A stretch of DNA of 64,000 nt from Lunularia cruciata (lineage: Eukaryota > Streptophyta > Marchantiopsida > Lunulariales > Lunulariaceae). Below the pieces are notes generated by a model. The model was not told where the DNA came from. It saw nothing but the letters and a program-made list of their open reading frames with translations, and did no database searches. Below, piece after piece: positions 42,698-54,209 of the stretch. Where the stretch lies: assembly GCA_948567375.1 (NCBI GenBank), contig OX419759.1:46962593-47026592 (forward strand), written 5' to 3'. Every line of letters starts with the position of its first letter. Positions within the stretch are counted from its first letter, which is position 1. The position numbers and the translations under genes are program-made.

Positions 42698-44085
42698 GAC
42701 TTTATGCGGGATTCCTATCTGATTAGTTTGACATGTGGCATAAACCACCCTGCACGTATTTTATGCCACATGGCGATGCTCTATAAACCCAACAACTATA
42801 GCGCTCGGTAAATGTCATGGACTCCTAGTCAAACGGTGAACCCACCATAGGTTAAATGTTCATCCCTAAAGTTTGCTAAAGCTTCTTTCTTTTTTTGTCA
42901 AAGGATATGAAGACCCCTCTTTTGGGGAAGTTTACTATTTGGTTATTTAACTCCGGAATTGATATTGCCACACACTTTTTCTGATATGTCTACATCTTTT
43001 CCAAGTTAAAATTTTATATTAATAAAACTTTAATTATGGTTTGTGATATTTCTACACCCCGAATTCCACACTCCTCCTCTAGTATTTCCACAATTTTCCC
43101 TAAATTTAGGAGTTTTAGATTAGCAGATATTCAACTATGGTTTTCAGTGGATGGCGGTTGTGCACCACGTATCAAAAGCAACTTGAATTTCTTGCAATGG
43201 TCGAGGATTTCAAGCCACAACTCATTTCTGTTTGCGAGTTTGAAATCAATGTAAACTTTAAATTTGTGCTTGGACTGCAAAATTAGGGTTGAGATTTACC
43301 ACGTAATGCAGTTTCTAAAACAAGTTCCAGTTTGGACAACTTCAATTCCAATTTCTTGCAATTGGAAAGGGCTTCAAATCACAATTTATATTTGTTTATG
43401 CATACAAAGGCAGGGTAAACCTTAAATTTGCGTTTTGGTTATAAAATTGAAATTGAACTTTACCTGAAAACTAATTTCAACACTTGCTCCCAACTGGAGG
43501 GTTGGTAATCTACCACCAAATTTGAAAAGATTTGGAAATATAACAAACATACTTAAGCGAATAATAATTTAACATTCCCCAAGTTGACATGATAATGTAT
43601 CACCAAATTCGAAAAAGAGGTGGAAATATAAAAAAATATACTTAAATGTATAGAAATTTAATATTTCCCAAGTTTGCAGGAAATGTAATCTAAAACTCCC
43701 CAACTTGGCGGGATTGCAAAATACCACTTTTCTTTAAATATAAAAATAGAGAGGTAAAGGATAAGATCACGTGTCCATTTCAGTATGCTGACTGGGACAA
43801 GCGCTCTCGTGGGTATACATGCGGACGCTGACGGTCAGGTTTTAAGTATAATCCCATTGAGTGAAAATGACGTGTCCGGAGTCCAGGTGATGCGTCACTC
43901 ACCTACAGCGCTGACAATAAGTTAAAGTTCTCATGGCACGGACTTACCAGGTGATACAGGTAAGGACCATCACGTCAGGATTCGGTGTGCTATGTGACCC
44001 CTGCTAATCCACAACATTCCGTGATGACAAGATCTGCTTTTCGCTTCACAGTAAGATGAGGTGGCCACGTGAAAAGAAGTAAAGG
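42698..44085. other. AT-rich intergenic block with degenerate tandem repeats
   Basis: Two copies of a stretch with ttcttgcaat, ttcaa, cacaa, and aaaccttaaatttg (about 43190-43300 and 43355-43480). Next to them lie two units of about 88 bp (43520-43606 and 43607-43695, ccaaatttgaaaagatttgg against ccaaattcgaaaaagaggtg). No gene. Confidence 0.55.
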
Positions 44086-44094
44086 GCGACTATA

Positions 44095-44230
44095 TAAGTA
44101 GTAAAAGAGGCTATCGCGTAGGAAAAATGAAGGACGGGAAGACCCTATCAAGCCGTACAAGAGAGAGACAAAAAAAAATAAAAAATAACATGGGACTAAA
44201 CCCCAATATAATATAAGTAGGGGGTTAGCC
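44095..44230 (-). mobile_element. Solitary 3' tail of the non-LTR family (minus)
   Basis: gaaggacgggaagaccctat, caagccgtacaagagaga and tgggactaaacccca. An inverted partner follows at once. Confidence 0.6.
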
Positions 44231-44315
44231 CCGTTTTTACGTCGAATGTGTCCTCCTCGTACCGTCTTTCCATCCTTCTTGTTTTTCTAAGTGGTCAGCC
44301 TTTTCTACCGCGTAG
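44215..44315 (+). mobile_element. Solitary 3' tail of the non-LTR family (plus)
   Basis: ggggttagccccgtttttac and ccgtctttccatccttcttg; head to head with the minus tail at 44095-44230. Confidence 0.5.
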
Positions 44316-45295
44316 GAAACGAGGCTAACAAAAGGTCCTTTCCCCTCATCCGATGGTGGAATTTGTGTAAAAGGATCAGCTCTTATCCATAGTTGGTTGC
44401 TGTCATTCGTGGATTTGATCCTGGATGATGGAAATAATGATATAAATGTCCTTAGAAAATTGCTTATGAGCAGCATAATGCGAAAGAAAGGTTGACGCTA
44501 TCTGGTTTAGAAGATAAGATTCTTCTGCTATATTGCATAGGAATACATCGTGTCTGAAGGCATTTAAGGCATGGAAAAGTTTGAAAATGACATGTCACCT
44601 AGATTTAGCAGGTAGAAAGTTCCTCAGAGATAAGCTTAACTGATCCTCTATACTTTGGTGACCCTCTTGAGGTCTAGAAGGGGTGCGTCAGTGCTATGTG
44701 CAATGGATTTGACAAACATGACAATTTGGGACACGAGAATATCGGTTGACAGCACGAGCTCACTCCATGCCAACTAGTACTTATGGATTTTACGTGGCGC
44801 TCTGTGTGGATAGATTATGTCTTTTCCCAACTAGGGGTCGCTTAAGTCTTTCTCTGGAAATGATATATTATCAGGTAAACCATACAGTATTTTGAAGTTT
44901 GTAACTGACGATTTTGAAGTTTGTGATGCCTACATCTACAGAAATGTTGTATTGGTAGAAGTATTGACTGCTGTCCATAAAATCCAAATGTCGAACGAAA
45001 GGAAAATCATAATGAAGACAAAAAATTAAAAATTGCATTTCAAATAAACGTCACTCTAAGATTGATGGGTCACCAAAATTTCTATTTTGTTGTTGGAACC
45101 ATAACGTAAAGATGGACCGATATAATGTGAATTAATAAAAGCTTCCTTGAAAGGATAAAGTCGAAACACTGTATGTCTTGAGTTATTGGTGCTTGGATTT
45201 GCAGACAAAGGGGACATCTGGACCTGTGCCATTTGGACAACAAAGTATACACCGCACGAGGCTACTGTACAACGTATTCGAAAATTCGAGAACTC

Positions 45296-45418
45296 TGTTG
45301 TTGATTTCTCACATAGACTCCATTAGGGCTTACCGCATGTTACCTTTTCTTTCTCTCCCTTGTACGACTTGATGGGGTCTTCCTATCCTTCGTTCTTCTT
45401 ACGCGATCGCCTTCTTCC
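45296..45418 (+). mobile_element. Solitary 3' tail of the non-LTR family (plus)
   Basis: tttctcacatagactccatt, agggcttaccgcatgttacc, cttgatggggtcttcctatc and cgcgatcgcctt. Confidence 0.68.
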
Positions 45419-45475
45419 ACTGTATCTCTGCTTCGAATAGGAGACACGCTATTCATGATATATGTAGAATTGGAA

Positions 45476-45602
45476 TTCTTATCTTAGGTGCAGTGGGGAG
45501 ATTTCTCGTACAGATATTATTGGATTTAGCTCATCTTACCTCTTATATTTTATCCTCGTACGGTCTTCCCATCCTTCTTGTTACCCTCCGTGTTCGCCAT
45601 TT
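45476..45602 (+). mobile_element. Solitary 3' tail of the non-LTR family (plus), more diverged
   Basis: tcttaggtgcagtggggaga, tttctcgtacagatattatt and cgtacggtcttcccatcc. Confidence 0.55.
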
Positions 45603-45654
45603 CGAATTGCAATTCCAATAATCCTACGCGTATACTTCTTGAAGTCCTTTGGAT

Positions 45655-46915
45655 CGGCCATTCCCCTCTTCTTTTGTGCTTGGGGTTGGCTTGCTATCTA
45701 TGGAGGAGATGACACCTATAACATTTTTGGGTAGTTGTGCTCTCTCAGCACCCCTACTTTCCTCTCATTTTGTGGTTGTTGATAGACTCTATTGGAGTTT
45801 GGAGTTGGCAAAGGTGGAGGAAGGATACTATTCTCTCCATATGTTATTGCAGCAGACAAGAGATAGTCTTTCCTCACGGGCATGAGATGACTTTCCATCG
45901 TTTGCTTCACTATCGTCAGATTGGACTAGAGGTTTATAGTCTTCCTTAATGGAGCAACAATGTGAGCATATGCTACATTCTCTTAGTTGACTCGTCCATT
46001 CCTCAAGCTATTAGTGCACATCTTTGCTCTTGCTCTAGCGAGGGTGCATGCTCTTGGATCCTAGCTCGACTGTGCATTAGGGCATTTTGACTTGCACCAA
46101 CTACTTTCTCTATGGCAATGAGGTTTTGCCTAGATTTGGTCTGCCCTTCTGCATCTTCATTAATCATTGTGAGTGTGGTTCTACACTAGATGCAACAGCG
46201 GTCCATATGACACGATGTCCTTTTGGAGGACAGAGAATAGCTACCCATGATGCTATTAGGGACATAGTGTTTGCTATGGCACAAGAGAGTGGATACTTGG
46301 CTTGGAGAGAGCATTCATATGCTTTGCAAGCGACATGTGTCAGGGCAGATTTATACTTGGTCCAAGATGATCAAGTGGCAGTAATGGATGTCATGGTTAC
46401 AAACCCTACGCGGGATACAGTTTTGGAGGGAGTGATTACCCATCCCTTGGATGAGCGGCGAGTTCAGCAACAGGTCGTAAGGTCTCCAAGTATAGGGGCA
46501 TGCAGCGGGGTCACCTCTTTGTTCCTCTAGCCTTGGATTTATATGGAGCAATAGACACAGAGTTCGACAAGTTTGTTAGGAAGTGAGCGAGAGCTTATCA
46601 TGTTAGGCACAAGGGGTACCACTCTCACTCTCATACTTTGTAGCATATTTTAGGGAGTGTGTGTCCATTGTTCTATAGAGGGCAATGGTTGGTGCAATCC
46701 GTAAGAGAGCAATGACACTAGGTGATGCTTCTTCAGATGCTCCAATTGTTTGTAGACCATACGACTTGCATAGCTCTGAGAGTTTAGGTGCATTAGGGCA
46801 GATCTCTCATATTGACTCTATTGGGGCCTAGCCCCATTTTACCTTTTTTGTCTCTCCCTTGTACGGCTTGATGGGGTCTTCCCATCCTTCATGTTCTCTA
46901 CACGGTCACATTTTT
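45655..46915 (+). mobile_element. Non-LTR retrotransposon copy 2, 5'-truncated
   Basis: Only the C-terminal half and the tail. GVGLLSMEEMTPITFLGSCA at 45684-45743, then the best-kept domain at 46087-46530: a Cys/His cluster (CECGSTLDATAVHMTRC), GQRIATHDAIRDIVFAMAQE, SGYLAWREHSYAL, RADLYLVQDDQVAVMDVMVT and DTVLEGVITHPLDE. The tail ends cttgatggggtcttcccatc and cacggtcac. 5' truncation is typical of target-primed reverse transcription. Confidence 0.75.
46087..46530 (+). pseudogene. Zinc ribbon plus restriction-like endonuclease domain (copy 2)
   Basis: 147-residue open stretch, the clearest view of this domain in the window. Two close Cys, a His and a Cys (C-x-C, then H-x3-C) form a zinc-binding site. 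HDAIRD and WRE follow, then the DLYLVQDDQ...DVMVTNP strand-loop-strand pattern with acidic residues, expected for a PD-(D/E)XK nuclease that nicks the target for reverse transcription. Family knowledge comes from non-LTR elements of the R2-like type. Whether this is that fold is inference from the pattern. Confidence 0.55.
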
Positions 46916-46919
46916 CTTT

Positions 46920-48195
46920 TTGTATCCATTGTTGGAAAGTTTATCTTTGGCAAGACAGGTTTGCTAACGTACAAAAAACTAATCCATGATTTATGTGTCC
47001 TCGTAATGACAAACAACCAGAGTACAGCGAGATAAACACTAGAATAATATCACAGATTTCATCACCATATCTCATCACTATGGTCTTTAGATGCTGCCTT
47101 TTGTATAGAATAATGTGAATGGGTGTGACCTTTCTCTATCCATAGGTAGTATCTTGTATACTTTTCTCCAATATTTCTTTTCTACTTATTAGTCTAGTTC
47201 TAAAGGTTCTCGTTTTCTTATCTTTTTATTATGCTTGAGAATGCTTGATAATATGTTAGAATTTTTAGTGATATCATTAAAACAAGGATTTTTTTAAATA
47301 GGTAATAGGGGACTTGGCATATTCATAGGCATATTCTGAAGAGGAATAAGTCTTTTATTTATGGACAAAATGGCATCTGTAACATTTTTGGGAAATTATG
47401 TATATTGAACATCTTTACTTTCAGGTATGTATATTCAACGTCTTTACTTTCTTCTTGGTGTTTGTGGTTGTTTGAGACAATCTTAGAAATGCATGTGATG
47501 GAGGTATCATTTCTGTAGATGAAAAGTGGTTTTTCTCCTCAAGCATAACAACTTTAGCAAGGGTTTATATGAATTGTTATCCCTTTAGAGGATAGAAGAT
47601 AACTAAACTTAAGCAAAATTTGGACTAAACTTAAGATCTCACTGTGATACTTTTTTAGATTTAGCAAGAGTTTATATATGACTTGTTATGTTTTTAGAAG
47701 ATAGATGATAACTACCCATGATACTATTAATGATATAGTGTTTACAATGATATGATTAAAGATATAGTGTTTAGAGTTTCACTTGGAGCTAGTAATAATA
47801 TATATTGCATATGATAGAAAGTAATGCAAACTTTTGTTTATGTTTGATCTGAGATGATTAGAAGATACTGATGGACATTATGGTTAAGGATGTAGTTTTG
47901 GAGAATGTGATTACACTCTTTTAGATGAATGACAAGTGGAACAAATTAAATAAAGTCTCTTGTAAGGATATGTAGCAAGTTTATCTCTTTGTTCCTCTAG
48001 CTTAGACCGACATGGAGTTATAGATATTTCATATTTATCAAGAATTTCATGAGAACTTGCCAACTAGAATAGCAAGGTATATATTTTTACATTCTTATTT
48101 GACAGTTTACTTTAGGTCACATGTAACCATTCCTCTATAACAATAACAAGTATTAGTTGGTATAATACCTAGGCAAGCACTCTGGTAAATTAGTA
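46920..48195 (+). mobile_element. Non-LTR retrotransposon copy 3, very old and AT-decayed
   Basis: The order of landmarks of copies 1 and 2 is still visible with C-to-T and G-to-A drift: aataggggacttggcatatt, atggcatctgtaacattttt, gataactacccatgatacta, tgtagttttggagaatgtga, ttgttcctctagcttagacc and aggtcacatgtaacc. No open frame survives. The last part (about 47900-48195) matches the coding end, and the tail is lost. Confidence 0.6.
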
Positions 48196-48244
48196 TTCTA
48201 TCAATAGTATTTAAAACAATCAATACACATTATTTCACTTCAAT

Positions 48245-48299
48245 AGAGCGCGTCTGCCTTGGGCGCAGAAAGTTACAGGTTCAAATCCTGTCACCTTGA
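48245..48299 (+). pseudogene. tRNA-Pro(UGG) 3' fragment, mitochondrial type
   Basis: tctgc/gcaga anticodon stem with loop cttgggc (anticodon TGG), T arm acaggttcaaatcctgt, and acceptor strand CACCTTGA as in plant mitochondrial tRNA-Pro. The 5' acceptor strand and most of the D arm are missing, so it is not functional. Confidence 0.65.
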
Positions 48300-48720
48300 A
48301 TCAAAATCGGAGTCAACCTTTTGAGTAGAGCCACACAAGACAGGGCATAGAATGATCTCGTATTTGTCGGGTTGCTCCGCTTTTTGAACGATTTCAGAGT
48401 TTATACTTATCGTCTTGCAGAGTTCGAGCATCCTTGGCAAGTTTCGCCAGGGGATCCAGGGCAGGTCGACCAAGTGAATGAAAACTATTTTGTGCTGCCT
48501 TTGAAAGCGTCCATCCTTTTCAATGCCTAGGCATCCATCCAATGCATTATTTTTGATACAGTAGGAATTGAACCTACTTGACTACTCCATAAAAATTATG
48601 AAAACCCACCATTTTACTAGATTGAGCTTTCATCGATCCCTAGTGGCTCCGCGCTATTTCCCGAAATAAGGGGGGGCGAACTGAATAAAGATGTATCCGC
48701 TTGGTTTTCTAACCACATGA
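48245..48720. other. Mitochondrial-like insertion (NUMT candidate)
   Basis: Starts with a tRNA-Pro fragment and has a second tRNA T-arm-like sequence on the minus strand (about 48555-48590, gtaggttcaattcctac). It ends in GC-richer sequence (ccctagtggctccgcgctat, aagggggggcgaactg) quite unlike the AT-rich flanks. A minus-strand open stretch 48291-48542 has no family I recognise. The organelle origin is inferred from the tRNA type and the abrupt composition change. Confidence 0.45.
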
Positions 48721-51700
48721 AACTATATGGATATGACATTAAGAGAATTATATGTAATATGGAAACAAAAGAACAATGCAAATGTATAGGCCGACAAATA
48801 TCCTTCCGAATGTTTGTCGACTCTTTTTTCTTGTAGTATTATGCTTGGTTTAGAACATGGTGGTCTAGACGAAATATAACCAAACATGATACTTGCAGGG
48901 TCAAAGTAATAAAAAAGTACTTCTTGAGGTGACTTTGCGTAAGTATGATCAAATAAGCCACCCTAATTTACTTATGTACCTAAGTGTACCTAAGTCATGA
49001 AAAGTTGAGTAAACATTGACTTTGAATATCTGAACAGATAAGGTTGATATAAGGCAGTTTATAGACTTTCCCAATTTCCGTAGAATCATGGTCACTAGTG
49101 ATGGAATAAACTGAACTATATCACTAATCTATTATAATATTTTATTTATTTATTTTCACATGATATGCTTGCCATGGTAGACGATTTCTTTTGCCTCCAT
49201 CACCCAACCCCATCCACTAATTCTGCTAACTCCTTACTTGAGCAATTCTCTTACATCCGTCTCCAGCTTAGCTAAACCATCAAATACGGGCACGGAACTT
49301 CTCACCTAATTCGAGACCGAACTTATGAATGGGCAAAATCACCACAGTTGATATAGCAAAAGATTCAAGGAAGGCAATCTGATCCCCACAAGTGATATGC
49401 CTCAAGATAAAATTATAACAAGTATACAACACTTTATCTAGATATCCCGATCCACACCCTCGTTTCTTTCGTGATGTATCAGAAACTATAGTACATATAT
49501 AAAGCACATACCAACTGAATAAAATGTCTCCAGGTCCAAATATCCTTGATATATAAGATGTTGTACTGGTTGAAGTTTACACCAACTGAAGGAAAGATCT
49601 TCAGTAACCAGAATATCAGTGACAAATCCCAAATGGTTGTGAGGCATAGGATTTTACAATCTTCAGACTTGCGTACTTATCACGTACTTTCCTTTTGGTG
49701 AATATCTCTTTTCTGATTGTACTATTGTTTGTTCACTTTCTCTTAATGTGTACGAAAAGCTCTGCTTAATGAGGCTAATTTCAGTTGATTGATGCTACAA
49801 ACTCCTGACGAATTGTCTGCACCCATTTTCAGCCAAAACATTTCGCCCTTGTGAACTGGAGTATCATTCGATCCCTACACAAGGCATAAGTGGTGATTCT
49901 GGTCTATTTCATGTGTCCAGTATGATTCAACAAGATCTTGAGTATCAATTGGACTTGATAGTTAGCACTGCTTGGGAATAAATATAGTACTCCTGAATTG
50001 GACTATACATAGATTTCAAGTAAATATTTTGCGGTTGGTTGACATTTGAGTTGGAAAAATTTGGGCCATCCATCTCTACTGTATATCTTGTCTCTTCTCA
50101 AGATTACATGTATATAAAACCTTGAAAGAAAGGGGCAAGGAGTACAAGGCATGAACTAGTGCAAATGGAATATAGAGTGCAAGGCCCAAAAGAACTCCCT
50201 TGCCAAGAAAAGACATATCAAAATAGGGCCCAAAGGTACACAAAAATCCAACAAGAAACATCTAAGAAACTAAAGAGAGTGTAGTCTACTCCTGAATAGT
50301 GTGGTACAAGTCCTCCAATGGTTTTTTTTGTAAGTGGGGAGGGAGGACCCTACCTATGGTAGGTGTGGCTACTGCTGCCTATTAGTGAGACCCATAGCCT
50401 AAGCGCGTTGCAAAGTGATTGAAACATGTTGTCAATATTAGGATGTGAGAATGGTTGGAAAGGTAGCCAATGCACTCTCCTTTGCAAAGAACCTCATGTT
50501 CCATCCCTAAGAAGACCATATATAAGCATCCAAAAATCTCAATTGCTAGAGAGGTAGAGGTATCCGAGGGGAGCCAAGGTGCATAGTGGTCCTCCTTGCT
50601 CCTAGAGGCAATGGTTGCCACTACCCCACATGTATGCGTGCCTATGCCAAGGACTCCACTAATAGAGGTTTTGCCACCACTACATCCTGCAAGGTGCACT
50701 AAAAGTGGATAAACAAACAAAGTAATAGAAGGAGAAGACAAAAGGCAAATAATGCATTGAGAAACTACTATATATATCTATAAGTTAGGGAGTTAGTTTT
50801 CATGTGAAAAGAACCAACTCTAAATAGGACCTTGTATATGCTCATAATTCAGGTATTTTTATATGAAAGTGTGATATCCATAGTTGACAAGTGCTCGTTA
50901 CTCTTGGAAAAATATCTCCCACATCCTTAACTAGATATTGGGAAAAGTGTCAACAAGAAGTCATCAATTTTTTGAATTTTATACAAATAGATGTGCATGG
51001 TTCTTGAGGGAACATCTCTTATACTTTGGTGATGAGAGTAGTGCATCTCAAATCTAGTAGAGAGTTTCAAAAATAAAGTTACAAAGCTCTCTATATTTTC
51101 TTAATTGTATTTACAAAGTCTATGAAAAATTAGTATGGGGTTCATGTGAAAGGAAGAAATGGACCATTATGAAATTTCATCCATGCTCCTTAATTTTAGC
51201 AAAATCTATAATAGGTGGTCTATAAATAAATAAGGGATATGAAGTTTTGCATCGGCATACCATAAAGCATTAATAATATTCAAGGTTTAATGGAGTGCTT
51301 GATTTGAATCTAGGTGCTAGATGGTTCAAGAGAGAATCTATTGTAGAGAGTTCCATTTTCTTTGATTTTTGGCTCAAGTAGTCTCTCCCTCAAGAGAGTG
51401 AATCTATTGCCAAAGTGTACATTTTGCTTCAATTCTTTGCTCAAGCTCTCTCTTGGAAGGAATCCTTTGAATAGTTCTTGATTTCCTTCAAATTCTTGGT
51501 GTATGCTCTCTATTTTTATCTTTTCAAAGTAGGTTAGGAGAGAATCCAATGAATTTTTGGTGGATGGGATTCTAGTGTGCTTGATTTTCTTGATTTCTTA
51601 GATCAAGGCATTTCCATTTCTCTCTCCACAATAGTTGGAATGCTTGCTTTTCTTGGAAGTCTTTTGTTTTTCTTGATCCAATGTCAAGGAGAGTTTAAAA

Positions 51701-51777
51701 TGACACATATAGAGATTTGACTATTTTTGAGTTATGCTATAATAGAATATAATTGAGAAGAGCATGTCGAGGGATAG
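48721..51777. other. AT-rich intergenic sequence, nothing recognised
   Basis: 3 kb without a supported gene. Open stretches at 49280-49507 and 50382-50741 (minus) have no features of a known family. 51330-51560 has short repeats of the type aagagagaatctattg and ctctctc, possibly from another retroelement. Confidence 0.4.
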
Positions 51778-52327
51778 TGTAACAATATAAAGATTACCAA
51801 TGAGTTAGTTGAGACTAATTAAGTAGAAAATAGGCCAAATTAGCCAACAATTATAAGAATGTTCTAGAAGCATCTAGAAAACTACTTGATATCTTCCAAG
51901 TATTGGATAATGTGCATGCCAAGTGGTAACTTCTAGGAGGAAGCTTCTTGGGAAGCATCCCGGCTAGTTTAGCTTGCATATCAAGTAGGTGGCTTCTAGA
52001 AGAAAGCTTCTTGGGAAACTTCCCAACTAGTTTAGCTTGCATGCCAAATAGGCAATTTCTAGAAGGAAGCTTCTTGAGAAACTTCTTGATTAATTTGGCT
52101 TGCACTCTAGAAGGTGGTTTTTAGAAAGCTTCTCAAGAGCCCTGTATTCTTCTCTATAAATACCAAAGCCTAAGCTCAAGCTAGGTATTTGGATTTTCCC
52201 TCATTCAAGAGTCCCAATGTGATCTTTCACTCCGATCTTCTATTTTGGAGTTTCACTCATTCAAGAGTCTAATGTGATCCCTCACTCCAATCTTCCATTC
52301 TTATATTTCTCTCTTTGGTCTTTTACA
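51778..52327 (+). repeat. 5' LTR of chromovirus F
   Basis: 550 bp, TGTAACAATAT to TCTTTTACA, homologous to the C LTRs (reverse strand). It is longer than they are, in part because it has an internal duplication of the block tcattcaagagtc...atgtgat (about 52200-52290). The GAAGCTTC units are mostly decayed. Confidence 0.88.
52154..52162 (+). promoter_or_regulatory. TATA-like box in the F LTR
   Basis: ctataaata, the counterpart of the boxes at 19722 and 14517. Confidence 0.55.
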
Positions 52328-52328
52328 T

Positions 52329-52340
52329 TGGTACTAGAGC
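52329..52340 (+). promoter_or_regulatory. Primer binding site of F (initiator tRNA-Met, decayed)
   Basis: TGGTACTAGAGC against TGGTATCAGAGC, one base after the LTR. Confidence 0.82.
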
Positions 52341-52658
52341 AAGAATGGGATGGATGAAATTTCTAGATCACCAAACCATTAGGATTTTTGTATCCATGCA
52401 CTATCCAAGCATGATTTCATAGTTCATCATCTAACATTTTGGATAGAATTTTTTTGTATGTGATCAACTTGTTCGATGCACCCTTGGTACTTCTAATTGT
52501 AACTTATGAAGAACGGTGGATGTGTTGTATTTATATGTTAACTTAGATAAATTATAAATAGTTTGATAGAGTAGTAGCAATGGTGGCAATGCCCAAAGTT
52601 ATCATTGCTATGCAATAACAAATCAAGCACCCTACTAAATTGCTAGAAGACCAAGACC

Positions 52659-53350
52659 TGTAACACCCATTTGTGCATGTGTGTGGTATTGTGATATTTA
52701 GCTTGGTATTACAAGTACTTAAGAGATATTATTTATATAGAGATAAAGGATGGTTCTATATTAGTCATGGTTAGCTAAATTTAGTCATAGCTAAGATAGA
52801 GGAGACCTTACTTTAGAGGAAGTAGAAAAGATGAGCACCAATATTTTGGATTTTAGTGTGTTGACTTGGTATTATTCCTAGGTGTTTGGCTTTGAGGAAA
52901 GAGTTGAGAACTCTTGGGCCCGCAAGCCTTTTTGTTTTGGATTCTTCTTTAGTCCAAGGATAGCCCATGTGAAGGAATCCTTGACTTAGTGGTTGGGTCA
53001 AGATAAGACCACATGCTTGGAGGAATATGCCCATGTGAATGGATATTCCTTTCTACATTTTGACTTTACTTGACTTTTAGTCTAGTAACTTGAGTTACTA
53101 TGGTAATTAGTAACTTTGGTACGTAACTATTTCACAAGTATATAAGCAAGGGGTGAGGAGGTACTCATCATCCTTTCATTTGCAACTATCTCTCTCTCAT
53201 TGAGTTCTCTAGTGAGCAATGTCTTGAGTCTTGGAGTGTTAGCCTTGGAGGAGTATGATGGAGTTGGGGTTCCTTGCCTTCTTAGTCCATGGTGTGCTAC
53301 CATAATAGCCATCAAAGGTTCATCCTGAGTGAAAGACAGGCCGGCTCACA
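52659..53350 (+). repeat. 5' LTR of element G
   Basis: TGTAACACCC to GGCTCACA, 692 bp. Near-identical to 59788-60479. TATA-like box gtatataagc at 53138-53147, about 200 bp before the LTR end. Confidence 0.93.
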
Positions 53351-53353
53351 TTT

Positions 53354-53374
53354 TTGGTTATGTTGCCGGGACCT
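53354..53374 (+). promoter_or_regulatory. Degenerate primer binding site of G (tRNA-Asp-like)
   Basis: TTGGTTATGTTGCCGGGACC shares TGG...GTTGCCGGG with the tRNA-Asp site of element A. It has four or more mismatches, so the primer tRNA is uncertain. Confidence 0.5.
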
Positions 53375-54209
53375 CTCTAGAAGGCAAGATAATGTTCCGC
53401 GTTCAATTCTACATTAGGCATAAGGAGGCTATGAGAGCTCACTTGGAGAGAACATTGAGAGAGGAGAGGGCTGAACTTATGTTAGAGAACCAAGATCCAT
53501 TTGTATACCCTGTAGTTCATTATGATGTCTTTGAGGTGATTTTGTACATCTTGTACACATGAGAGGAATTGGAGAGATTGTGTGAGGTGGATTGCAGATT
53601 TTGGGGATTAAGGTGATTTTGGGCAAAATCTCAAGTTTGAGATCTGGACTTGAGATTTCTACACATGATAGCTTGGGTTATCTTTCAGTTAGCACACTTA
53701 AAATTATTGTGAGGGCTTCTATGCGCACTGGGCTAGAAGTTTTGAAAGTTGATAGGGTAAAGTGCTCCCGCAACTCAATGCTCTCTGGAAAATTGTATAG
53801 AGTCTTCCATTTCTTTAATTTTCAGTGAATTGTCCTGAAAATTACCAAGAAAATTAAGTGCATTGTATCCTACTTGCTGCTACAAAAATTATAGAGAGAT
53901 CGTTTTTTCGCAGGGCGTTATGAGTTTTTGAAGTGAGGGGGGTGGTTTTCAGACCAAATCTGAAATTTGTGTGCTGGATAGAAAGGTGTCTAGGCCAAAT
54001 GGCTTGATGAAAAGATCTGAAATTTTGCAGGGAGGGATATCTTAGAGTTGTTATCAAGTGTAAAAAATGTCAGAGGACTGTGACATACTAGTTGGGAGAT
54101 TTTAGTGACATTGTGAGGAAGAGTCAATTCTGCAGAGTGGAGATCTCATGCATGAGGAGTTTGAGATCAACAAAAAGCATGTTTGAGTGTTTAGATTCAT
54201 CTTGGGAAC
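53375..54209 (+). other. Leader of element G
   Basis: About 830 bp. One short open stretch (53329-53562, begins inside the LTR end) of no known family. No other feature seen. Confidence 0.45.

Noticed and set aside
50382..50741. 119-residue minus-strand open frame
   Set aside because: No recognisable domain and no support from context; treated as chance.
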